Source: Dehalococcoidales bacterium (GTDB lineage: Bacteria; Chloroflexota; Dehalococcoidia; Dehalococcoidales; JAQTRN01). Taken from it: a stretch of 9,656 bases of DNA. The number at the start of each line of letters is the position of its first letter. The first letter of the stretch is position 1. This document shows, piece after piece, positions 1 through 7,006 of this stretch. The notes beneath the pieces were generated by a model, which saw only the letters and a list, made by a program, of their open reading frames with translations, did no database searches and had not been told where the DNA came from. The stretch spans positions 1-9,656 of the forward strand of contig JAQTRN010000021.1 of NCBI GenBank assembly GCA_028711795.1, given 5' to 3'. A program made the position numbers and the translations under genes.

Positions 1-1107
1 TATTTCTTTCCGAGTTTGGGCGATAGTGCCTTGGGTAGAGGTCAGTTGCGCGCGCAGTTCCTCGGTTCGGGCGCCGGCATCCCGGACAAAGAGGGCGGCG
101 TAGGCGAGAAACCCAACGACGACTAAGGCGATAATGGGTACCACTACCTTGCCCACCGGGAATGGCTTCGGTACGAAGGTCGCCGGCAAGGCGTTGAAGT
201 TTATTATCGAGGCATTTATCCGGTCGGCCTTGGGCGGCAGTTCCTTGAGCGCCAGCCCGATATTGACCATGAAATCATTGGGCTTGAAACCCTCGGTCGG
301 CTCCAGTGGTGACGCCAGGGCTGATACCGTGTAGCCCGACCGGCCGACCAGAGATGGCCATGCGTCCGGCGCCTCCGCCAGTTCGCCACAGGCCAGCACC
401 GGTACGGTAGGGTCCAGCGGCTTGTCCATGTGTGTCGAGTTATAAAAGGTGATCGTCCGGGTCAGCTCCTCGGCGATGGCCGGTAGTTTTTCGGCTAATG
501 ATTGGGTCTCACCGGGCAGGGACAGGCCGCGGATCAACTGGGGCAGCCGGTCTGTCATCACCATGATGTTGAGGTAGTCCAGGCTGGTATTGACGATTAT
601 CGACCGTGGTTCGTTGGGGATGCGGCAGAGTGCTAGCGGGGCCAGGTCGACATTATACGGGTCGAGGCCGGCTCGGCGTAGCGTCTTGATAAGGTTATCG
701 GTCATGTTACGGGGGAAAGCCGCCAGAAAAATGCGTATTTCGCCTGTTGACGATGATATAATCTGGTATGCTAGGTAGACCTCATCGATAGGTACCGGGA
801 TAATGCGGCTGGCCTCCCGTTTGACCGCCTCGGGGAGTATCGCTTCCGGTAGACCGGGCATGGTGACGATACGGAATACCGAGTTGATCCCGCTCAAACC
901 GGCGATCACCTGTTTGGTGCTTATCTTCTCTCTGGCCAGCAGTTCCTGGATCTTACCCGCCACCTGGGCTTCGTCCAAGATGAGCCCCTGGCTCACCAGG
1001 CCTGGGTCTAACGGCAGGCTGGCCCATTTCTCCGCCTGCGTGCCCCTCATTACCAGTGCATTGATTCTGTTATCTTCAATAAATAGGGTAGTAATTCTCT
1101 TAGCCAT
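1..1107 (-). CDS. PilM-PilN fusion (GspL-like) inner-membrane assembly protein, 3' end outside window
   Basis: The frame is open from ATG 1107 to the window edge (369 codons, no stop); the C-terminus lies outside. Residues 1-290 resemble the PilM actin-like domain of pilus assembly: the stretch FRIVTMPGLPEAILPEAVKR (78-97), then PVPIDEVYLAYQ (104-115), and FYNSTHMDKPLDPTVPVLAC (221-240) leading into GE. It continues in the same frame into a PilN-like start: INFNALP (302-308, like the PilN tail INLLP that binds PilM), a membrane segment about 321-341, then a charged, probably coiled-coil stretch. In type IV pili PilM and PilN are usually separate; GspL of type II secretion has both parts in one chain, so this gene is GspL-like in design. 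The start has an SD-like GGTGA six bases upstream and lies two bases after the pilO-like stop. The usual ATPase phosphate loop (DIGSSS-type) reads IEDNR here, so nucleotide binding is uncertain. Confidence 0.85.
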   Translation of the reverse strand, partial: MAKRITTLFIEDNRINALVMRGTQAEKWASLPLDPGLVSQGLILDEAQVAGKIQELLAREKISTKQVIAGLSGINSVFRIVTMPGLPEAILPEAVKREASRIIPVPIDEVYLAYQIISSSTGEIRIFLAAFPRNMTDNLIKTLRRAGLDPYNVDLAPLALCRIPNEPRSIIVNTSLDYLNIMVMTDRLPQLIRGLSLPGETQSLAEKLPAIAEELTRTITFYNSTHMDKPLDPTVPVLACGELAEAPDAWPSLVGRSGYTVSALASPLEPTEGFKPNDFMVNIGLALKELPPKADRINASIINFNALPATFVPKPFPVGKVVVPIIALVVVGFLAYAALFVRDAGARTEELRAQLTSTQGTIAQTRKEI

Positions 1108-1109
1108 TA

Positions 1110-1730
1110 TTATTCACCTTCACTTTGGTAGCCATAGATTGTCAGCCTGATTTGGGCTGTAGGCATTTCAATTTCCGCAATTTGCGCTGGGGTTAGTCCT
1201 TCTTTTTCTTCGGGGGTTAGTGGCGGTGGAACATCTATGGTGACCAGATCCGCCGTAGCCGTGGCGAATGAGCCATCAGCCACTACTGTATCAATAAAGC
1301 TAAGTATATTGGTTACAGGGCCTTCAACATTGGCACTGAACTGGGTGATGAAATAGGTAATATTGTTGTCCTTCAGTACATGTGGCGGGGGCGACCCCAG
1401 CTCTACTATCTCTATGGAGCATTTATCGGCGATTGCGTACAGTTTCTCATCGGTTTCAATGCTTTCTACGGCGGCGCGGGGGAATCTGGCGCGGGCGATG
1501 CCGAGTTGAGTTCTGGCATCGGTCAGTTCAGCATCATACTGAGCCAGTTTGGCACCCCAATCTGCCTTTTCCGTGATAAGCGGCGGCAGAGTAGCTTGAA
1601 CTGTGGCCAGGTTATTACTTAGCTCTTCCTGCTCGTTGGATTGCCGGACATAAACTGCGCCCAGACTACCCAGCACAACGACCACAATACCTACGGCCAG
1701 GACTATCCAGGTTATTCTACTGAACTTCAT
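1110..1730 (-). CDS. PilO/GspM-like inner-membrane assembly protein
   Basis: A 206-residue protein with the PilO plan: a short cytoplasmic start, one membrane helix (about 7-28), a Glu/Gln-rich predicted coiled coil (30-82), and an extracytoplasmic alpha/beta domain (about 94-203) of the ferredoxin-like kind. The pattern ITYFITQFSANVEGPVTNIL (124-143), followed by SFID, and the final strand AQIRLTIYGY (192-201) fit PilO. A Pro/Glu-rich insertion (167-190) sits before the last strand. PilO proteins pair with PilN through their coiled coils and scaffold the platform and motor. The start ATG 1730 has AAGGAG with a six-base spacer. The gene stops two bases before the PilM-PilN fusion, so the two are probably co-translated. 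Its position before pilM-N is the reverse of the common pilMNO order. Family assignment rests on architecture and context, because PilO sequences are poorly conserved. Confidence 0.75.
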   Translation of the reverse strand: MKFSRITWIVLAVGIVVVVLGSLGAVYVRQSNEQEELSNNLATVQATLPPLITEKADWGAKLAQYDAELTDARTQLGIARARFPRAAVESIETDEKLYAIADKCSIEIVELGSPPPHVLKDNNITYFITQFSANVEGPVTNILSFIDTVVADGSFATATADLVTIDVPPPLTPEEKEGLTPAQIAEIEMPTAQIRLTIYGYQSEGE

Positions 1731-1759
1731 TGTTTGCTCCTTATCTTAGCTGTGAACTC

Positions 1760-4700
1760 TCACTTCTTTATCAGATAGGTTACTGTTCCGCCAGTTGTCG
1801 TGATGCTGCGGAAGGAAAGGATAATATACACTAGGTTCCAGTTATCGGTATAGGTGTACATGTCTATATGGGCGGAGGTATCGCCTGGAGAAAGCATGTC
1901 ATCCTCATCAACCTCGCCATCGTTATTACTGTCCCAGGGGACATAGAAGGTATCAATGTCTACCCCGTCGGCGCTGAAGGTTGTGGAATGGCCGTTCCAG
2001 ACGTTGTCCGGCTTCCATGGCTTGTTGGTTGCATCCGAGGCCTGGACATCCGGATAGTCATCCTCATCAATACCGTCCCACAGCTTATAGCTGTCCGGGA
2101 TATCCTCCGGGTCAAGAGTGCCGTCCCAGTAGTCCTCCGGGGCATTAAAGGCGATGAAATCGCTGGGCGAACCGAATGACCTGCCGTCAATGAAGGCATC
2201 ACCCTCGCCGACAAAGACAGTTATCTTGGAGACGTTTTCTTCCGTGCCGACCCGCTCCGGTACGATGAATCCGGAAATGGCACCGCCGGGTCCCGGGTTG
2301 TCTCCCTTGTCAAAGTCGAGGTCGGTGTCGTCATCGGCAAAGGTAAAACGGTCGTACAGGTAGAGCTGGTGACCCAGTGTTTCCGGGCCGGTATAAATTG
2401 TTATCAGCGACCAGCCGGCGTGGGCCAGTTGGTAGCCGTCTGCTGGATGATCGTCGTCGCCTAGTGTGCCATCCACGCCCCCAACCGTGTAGGTGGCATG
2501 GCCGGGGTAGTTAGTCTCAGGGTCGGGCGCCTTGTCAGTGAATGCCCTGACCAGGTCGGTGACATTCTTAAAGCAGGCGTAGGCGAAGCCGTTAGGCTCA
2601 CCGCTGATGACGGTGGGAATAACCTCTACCCTATCGGCGGTGATTTCCTGGAGGCCGCTCTGCGGGTTGCCAAGGGCGTCGAAGTAGACCTGCTGCCCAT
2701 CTATCTTGAAGAAGACGGAGGTGTCACCTTCCATGGTGGTAAGCTTTATCTCGTCAACATAAACGTATTCATCGGTAGCATTGAAATCGAAGTAGAACCT
2801 TATCTTGAAGTTGCTCACCAGGTAGTCATCGGGGACAACCAGGGTAAAAGCGTTGTCCGGGTCATTGCCGTTGAACACCTCGATATCATCGCTCCATGCG
2901 CCGTTGTAGAGGGCGTAGTAGAAGTGATCGGAGGAGTCTACCGTGGCACTGGCGTCCTGCTCCCAGGATAGAACCACCGACCCGGATGTGTATGAGGTCA
3001 GGTCGAGGCCATCGGACATGGTCAGTGTCCTCTGGGCGGTGTTGGCCGCAGCTGCGCCCTGTCCCCGAAACTGGTCGAAAGAGATGCTCCAGCGGCTGCT
3101 TGTCGCCCAGTTTGCCTGGGCATAGACCATTGATACGCGGATATCGGAGTCCAGGTCAGTGCTGTAGGCGCCGAACTGCTCGAGCGGGTCGGGTCCGGTC
3201 CCATTCAGGTCTTCCGCTGTCCAGGCTGCACCTGTGTCTGGGTTGGTGGCGAAAGAATAAGAGAAAGTGTTTCCGCTCCAGCTATTGTCCGGATTATTGC
3301 TTGTTGCAGCGTTGTAGTAGTTCCCGTCCACCTTGATACGGGCGCGAATGTTATTGCTATCGTTACTGATATCTCTGGCTCTGACATAGATTGTAAGATC
3401 CGTAATGTTCGCTCCAGCGGGTATCGCGAATGGAGAAAAGGTGAAGAGCTTATAAGCAGATCCAGCTGCGGTAGTAGTCCCCGTCATGAAATCAGCGTCA
3501 TTCGGAGTCGTCTCGTCAACATCATCCCAGCAGGGTGCGGTGTTCCAGGTACCGGTTACATCGCCATCGGCGGTTGGTATTCTTGTGTCACTGCCACCGG
3601 TGTCGTTCCTGTCCCAGCCTGTATCATTTGGCGGGTCCGGGTCGAAGTTGGAGCAGTTGTCATAGAACAATTGTGTTTTTTCGTCCTCGTGGAACCAGGA
3701 AGTCCAGTAGAGGTAGGCGTGCTTCACGTCGGAGTCATCGGGTGTACCGTTGACCCCGGTGGCATCGGAGTCGACAATGGCGCTGCTGGAGTGGTCCGCG
3801 TTGGTCCAGGTGTCGCGGATATAGTAAGTGTCACTGTGCGTGTTTGTCATCAGACTATTGCCAGTGGCGAAGTAGTCGCCGGCAATGGCCGCGGCTACCT
3901 GCCGGAGTTCGCTTTTCAGGGTGTAAGCCTCAACCTCGGTGCTATCAGCGACAGAGTTAATCCGGAAAACTTTCGTATCGGCATCCCAGGAGTAAGGGAT
4001 ATCAGCAACGCCGCTGGTGATGACCCAGCCAATAGCGTCGGGGACCTGTCCTGACTGGGCGGCGGTGAACTGCCAGATAATGTTTGCCTTCATTGGGTCA
4101 TCCGCTGGATTGACGCCGGGGAGATTGGTGAAGACAATAGCGGGGACGAAGTTCCAGACTACTGCCTGATTGCCGCCGTAAGTGACGATATCTACCGATG
4201 AGGGGTAGTAAGGTGCCATAGGGTCATCCTCAAGGTTGCTAGATTCGGCTACATAGGTGAATCCCGGTGGTAGCCAGATGCCTATCTTTTCTACAAATAG
4301 TGCCGGATCTGTTGTTTCCCTGTCGTAGGATATCTTTGTCTGGGAAGTTGAGGCATCCACAGTATTCCCCGTCACCACCAGTCTGCCTGTAGCCAGTTCT
4401 TCGGCTTCCACACTATTCGGAGCTGCGATGTCTTTCGGAATCCAGATGTTCTTTATAGTAACATTCACGTCCAGGCCGTTTACATCCAGTGGTGATGGAT
4501 AGGTGTACGCCGCCCCATAATCATATTCATCATATGTGGCAAACTTGATGGGCATTCGGTCGTTTTTTATCTGCCACAGGGCATCCTCCACTCCGGCATC
4601 CGCGGCGTAAAGCTCCCGCGCCTTGTCTTCGTAGATTTGTCCCACGCTTATTCCGGTGTTCATTAGATTCAAGAGTGGAACTATAATTAGCGCGCCGATA

Positions 4701-4783
4701 AGCATCAGTATCAGGACTATCGGCAGTGCCTGCCCTGTTTCATCCCTTATTATCTTTATTGATTTCTTAAGTTGATTTTTCAT
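1760..4783 (-). CDS. Giant PilX/GspK-like minor pseudopilin with large surface domains
   Basis: A 1007-residue protein with a pilin-type N-terminus: basic leader, G17|QALPIVL, membrane helix about 19-41, then YAADAGVEDALWQIKN (59-74), typical of PilX-like proteins. Position +5 after the presumed cleavage is Ile, not Glu, as in GspK, the tip pseudopilin of type II secretion, and it follows GspI- and GspJ-like genes. The rest is beta-rich and acidic: an N-terminal beta region (about 150-280); a region beginning AYLYWTSWF (356-364) and resuming at FFKIDGQQVYFD (691-702) and AHAGWSLITIYTGPE (787-801); between them two modules, a beta sandwich ending NPDTGAAWTAEDLNG and FGAYSTDLDSDIRVSMVYA, and a jelly-roll-like domain (about 560-684). 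Near the end a calcium-loop-like DSNNDGEVDEDD (951-962) occurs. ATG 4783 is preferred over ATG 4813 because only it has an SD (GGAG, seven-base spacer). Usual GspK is about 300-350 residues, so this one is roughly three times larger. Likely exposed at a filament tip (inference). Confidence 0.8.
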   Translation of the reverse strand: MKNQLKKSIKIIRDETGQALPIVLILMLIGALIIVPLLNLMNTGISVGQIYEDKARELYAADAGVEDALWQIKNDRMPIKFATYDEYDYGAAYTYPSPLDVNGLDVNVTIKNIWIPKDIAAPNSVEAEELATGRLVVTGNTVDASTSQTKISYDRETTDPALFVEKIGIWLPPGFTYVAESSNLEDDPMAPYYPSSVDIVTYGGNQAVVWNFVPAIVFTNLPGVNPADDPMKANIIWQFTAAQSGQVPDAIGWVITSGVADIPYSWDADTKVFRINSVADSTEVEAYTLKSELRQVAAAIAGDYFATGNSLMTNTHSDTYYIRDTWTNADHSSSAIVDSDATGVNGTPDDSDVKHAYLYWTSWFHEDEKTQLFYDNCSNFDPDPPNDTGWDRNDTGGSDTRIPTADGDVTGTWNTAPCWDDVDETTPNDADFMTGTTTAAGSAYKLFTFSPFAIPAGANITDLTIYVRARDISNDSNNIRARIKVDGNYYNAATSNNPDNSWSGNTFSYSFATNPDTGAAWTAEDLNGTGPDPLEQFGAYSTDLDSDIRVSMVYAQANWATSSRWSISFDQFRGQGAAAANTAQRTLTMSDGLDLTSYTSGSVVLSWEQDASATVDSSDHFYYALYNGAWSDDIEVFNGNDPDNAFTLVVPDDYLVSNFKIRFYFDFNATDEYVYVDEIKLTTMEGDTSVFFKIDGQQVYFDALGNPQSGLQEITADRVEVIPTVISGEPNGFAYACFKNVTDLVRAFTDKAPDPETNYPGHATYTVGGVDGTLGDDDHPADGYQLAHAGWSLITIYTGPETLGHQLYLYDRFTFADDDTDLDFDKGDNPGPGGAISGFIVPERVGTEENVSKITVFVGEGDAFIDGRSFGSPSDFIAFNAPEDYWDGTLDPEDIPDSYKLWDGIDEDDYPDVQASDATNKPWKPDNVWNGHSTTFSADGVDIDTFYVPWDSNNDGEVDEDDMLSPGDTSAHIDMYTYTDNWNLVYIILSFRSITTTGGTVTYLIKK

Positions 4784-4790
4784 CGCTTTA

Positions 4791-4794
4791 CTCC
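4791..4794 (-). promoter_or_regulatory. Ribosome binding site deciding the start of the giant PilX/GspK-like gene
   Basis: GGAG lies seven bases before ATG 4783. The in-frame ATG at 4813 overlaps the previous stop but has no purine-rich SD upstream. Starting at 4783 also gives a normal short basic leader (MKNQLKKS) before the pilin-type helix. Confidence 0.65.
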
Positions 4795-4809
4795 GTATGT
4801 AAGGGAGCG

Positions 4810-5337
4810 TCATGCGCTTGGCCTAGGCCTGACTTCGTATAACCTGGTTTCGCTTGACTGTTGTGAACCACCACCCACCTCGGATTTAATCGTTACGGAG
4901 AGTACATTGGCAACGTACTGACAGCTACTACCAGCGGCGTTAATATATTCGGCCACAAACGAATCCGTGGTGGGCTGTGGTATTCCACCGACGGTTCTCG
5001 TTTCACTGCGCTGTAGTTTGCCACTCACTATACTGTAAGTCACCGCATACTGTGTGCCATCCCAATCGGTCCAATTAACCCTGAGAAATTCTGGCGCAAT
5101 GGGGGTGACTATACCCTGCGCCATCTGGGCATCACGGCTTATCCAGTAGCCGGCGTTTTGCACCTGCCTGACAGCCATTATTTGATTGTTGCTGCGGGTG
5201 CTACTGCTGAATAGCTGGAAGATAGCCCCGGTAGCCGCGGCAGCGATGATGCCGGTAATAGCAAAAGCAATCATTAGCTCCACGAAGGTGAATCCCTTTT
5301 GATTTATGTGTATTGATCTTAGTCCAGGAAGTCTCAT
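4810..5337 (-). CDS. GspJ/PilW-like minor prepilin
   Basis: A 175-residue prepilin. The class III signal is clear: a 15-residue leader ending QKG, cleavage G15|F16, FTFVELM with Glu at +5 (E20), and a membrane helix of about 17-39. After it comes SSSTRSNNQIMAVRQVQNAG and YWISRDAQMAQG (64-75), the pattern seen in PilW/GspJ proteins, where a helix leads into a beta-rich head. The protein should be processed by a prepilin peptidase, which is not in this window, and placed in a filament or its tip next to the GspI- and GspK-like proteins. The start overlaps the preceding stop by four bases (ATGA), so translational coupling is likely; the SD is weak (AAGG, seven-base spacer). Its length is normal for the family. 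The choice between GspJ and PilW names is not resolvable from sequence alone. Confidence 0.82.
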   Translation of the reverse strand: MRLPGLRSIHINQKGFTFVELMIAFAITGIIAAAATGAIFQLFSSSTRSNNQIMAVRQVQNAGYWISRDAQMAQGIVTPIAPEFLRVNWTDWDGTQYAVTYSIVSGKLQRSETRTVGGIPQPTTDSFVAEYINAAGSSCQYVANVLSVTIKSEVGGGSQQSSETRLYEVRPRPSA

Positions 5338-5762
5338 CGTTCTGCCTTATAATCCTCTAGGGTAATCAATTCCTTCCCCAAACGTTTAATAATCAATTTT
5401 GTTCTCTGCAGGCCATTCTCGCTTGCGGCGGGCTGACCAGTCTCACTATCCCAGGGTACTCCTTGTATAGTTGTTACCTGGATAGCGTTGCGATCAACAC
5501 TCCAAATCTCATAACTGGTCGGGATATCACTAATCTTTAAATAGGTTACTTCCCAGTCTGGACTGGTTGCCGCGGTATAGGGTTGGTTTTTTATATATTC
5601 CATCTGTCTCCTGGCCAGACTTTCGGCAGTGGTCTGCTCATCGGCAATAACGACAGTCTTAGAAGCTGTACTCAGGGCAGTGAAAAAGGCAACAGCGATA
5701 ATGCCCACCAGAGCCATGGCGATTACCACTTCGATCAGACTGAACCCCTTTTCGCTCCTCAT
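5334..5762 (-). CDS. GspI/PilV-like minor prepilin
   Basis: A 142-residue prepilin with a very short leader MRSEKG, cleavage G6|F7, FSLIEVVIAMALVG with Glu at +5 (E11), and a hydrophobic helix of about 7-30. AESLARRQMEYIKNQPY (46-62) is the helix-end motif usual in GspI/PilV proteins. A compact beta head follows. I chose ATG 5762 over the in-frame TTG at 5771: AGGAG at 5773-5777 is ten bases from the ATG but only one base from the TTG. The SD overlaps the stop codon of the upstream gspF-like gene, so the two genes are tightly coupled. GspI nucleates the tip complex with GspJ and GspK in type II secretion, and the same I-J-K order is present here. Confidence 0.82.
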   Translation of the reverse strand: MRSEKGFSLIEVVIAMALVGIIAVAFFTALSTASKTVVIADEQTTAESLARRQMEYIKNQPYTAATSPDWEVTYLKISDIPTSYEIWSVDRNAIQVTTIQGVPWDSETGQPAASENGLQRTKLIIKRLGKELITLEDYKAER

Positions 5763-5772
5763 TATCTTCAAA

Positions 5773-5777
5773 CTCCT
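5773..5777 (-). promoter_or_regulatory. Ribosome binding site of the GspI/PilV-like gene
   Basis: AGGAG overlaps the last two bases of the TAG stop of the upstream gene and is ten bases from ATG 5762. It rules against the TTG start at 5771, which would leave a one-base spacer. Confidence 0.55.
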
Positions 5778-6987
5778 ACAGATTTACCTGGCCGTAGACG
5801 GAGTACATCGCCGAAATCAGCGCCAGGGCGATAAAAGCAATCACAAGGCCCATGATTATGGTCATGGCCGGCTGGATGAGTCCCACAGCCGAACTGGTCT
5901 TATCATCGGCTTCAACCTCAAAGTTCTCGGCAACAGTGGTCAGGGTATCGTCCAGGTGGCCGCTCTCCTCACCTACCTTGACCATCTGCACCATCAGCGG
6001 CAGGAATACCTTTCTCTGTGACATAGGTTTGGACAGACCTTCACCCCGGATCAGTTCTTGCTGTACCTCGGTCAGGTTTTTTTCTACCACCTTATTGTTA
6101 CTGGCGTGAATGGCCATCGCCATGATTTCCGGCAGGGGTAGGCCAACCCTAAATAGCAGAGACATCGTCCGGCAACACCGGGAGAGCTCAGTGAGCTGGT
6201 TGATGCGGCCGACTACTGGCATTCTGAGTAACAGTTCATGCCACTGGTATTGACCCGCCGGGGTCCGAATGTATAGATAGGCCACGACGACGATGGCGAT
6301 CAGCCCCAGCAACAGATAGAGCCCGTATTGCGTGAGCCAGGTGGTGATGCTCATTAGCAGTTTGGTGGCAAAGGGTGGCTCAGCGCCAAAAGCAGAATAC
6401 AGAGGTTCGAAAGCGGGGAACACGAAGGTAACCATCAGCGCCACCACTACTACGGCAACGATAGCAACGATAATGGGATAAGTCAGAGCGCCCTTGATTT
6501 TCTTTTCGGTGAGAGTCCCTTTCTCGATATGTTCGGCCATCTGGCGCAGTACCAGTTCCAGGTTACCGCTCTGCTCGCCGGCGGCGACGGCCCGGTGGTA
6601 CATCTGGGAAAAGGCACGGGGGTGCTGGCTCAGGGCGGTTGAGAACGAGGCACCGCCTCTGATATCGGAGGCCACTTCCCCGACCATCCGTTTCAGGGAC
6701 TGGTTATCAAGCTGGCCCTGCAGCAAGTCCAAGGCGGTGACGATATCCGTACCGGATTCCAGTAACAGGGCGAGCTGACGGGAGAACATCATTATTTCCC
6801 TCGGTTGTATGCGGTGGAAGCGGGCTAGCAGCTTTTCCATATTGAAAAATTGGGCGACTGATTTCAGGCTGACAACCTGATAGCCGCCATAGCTCAGCAG
6901 GTTACCGGCCGCCTCTTCATTGGTCGCCGAAATCTTACCCTTGACCAGCTTCCGGTCAGCGGTATAAGCCACGTAACTATAGTCCAT
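5776..6987 (-). CDS. GspF/PilC-type inner-membrane platform protein
   Basis: A 403-residue polytopic protein of the GspF/PilC family, the membrane platform above the motor ATPase. It shows a short N-terminal domain (YVAYTADRKLVKGKI, 5-19) and two T2SSF repeats, about 65-188 and 268-391. Each repeat has the family signature: FSRQLALLLESGTDI (68-82) with GEQSGNL (137-143), and MSLLFRVGLPLPE (275-287) with GEESGHL (339-345). Membrane segments are at about 170-192, 222-240 and 370-393. The length matches the family norm. ATG 6987 is chosen because it has GAGGGG with a six-base spacer and gives the standard PilC start; the open frame extends upstream to 7083, but only inside the gspE-like gene. 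The gene begins 19 bases after the gspE-like stop. It works with the ATPase encoded just upstream to extract or insert pilin subunits. Confidence 0.95.
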   Translation of the reverse strand: MDYSYVAYTADRKLVKGKISATNEEAAGNLLSYGGYQVVSLKSVAQFFNMEKLLARFHRIQPREIMMFSRQLALLLESGTDIVTALDLLQGQLDNQSLKRMVGEVASDIRGGASFSTALSQHPRAFSQMYHRAVAAGEQSGNLELVLRQMAEHIEKGTLTEKKIKGALTYPIIVAIVAVVVVALMVTFVFPAFEPLYSAFGAEPPFATKLLMSITTWLTQYGLYLLLGLIAIVVVAYLYIRTPAGQYQWHELLLRMPVVGRINQLTELSRCCRTMSLLFRVGLPLPEIMAMAIHASNNKVVEKNLTEVQQELIRGEGLSKPMSQRKVFLPLMVQMVKVGEESGHLDDTLTTVAENFEVEADDKTSSAVGLIQPAMTIIMGLVIAFIALALISAMYSVYGQVNL

Positions 6988-6993
6988 ATACCA

Positions 6994-6999
6994 CCCCTC
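6994..6999 (-). promoter_or_regulatory. Ribosome binding site of the GspF/PilC gene
   Basis: GAGGGG lies six bases before ATG 6987, in the short gap after the ATPase stop codon. It fixes the start and excludes the longer frame beginning at 7083. Confidence 0.65.
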
Positions 7000-7006
7000 A
7001 AAAGTT

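Noticed and set aside
803..1150. Plus-strand open frame of 115 codons
   Set aside because: It is antisense to the PilM-like domain and the pilO-like 3' end, whose conserved motifs show the minus strand is coding.
2498..2971. Plus-strand open frame of 157 codons inside the giant gene
   Set aside because: It lies opposite a well-supported coding region with recognisable protein motifs, and its translation shows no domain; it is a shadow frame.
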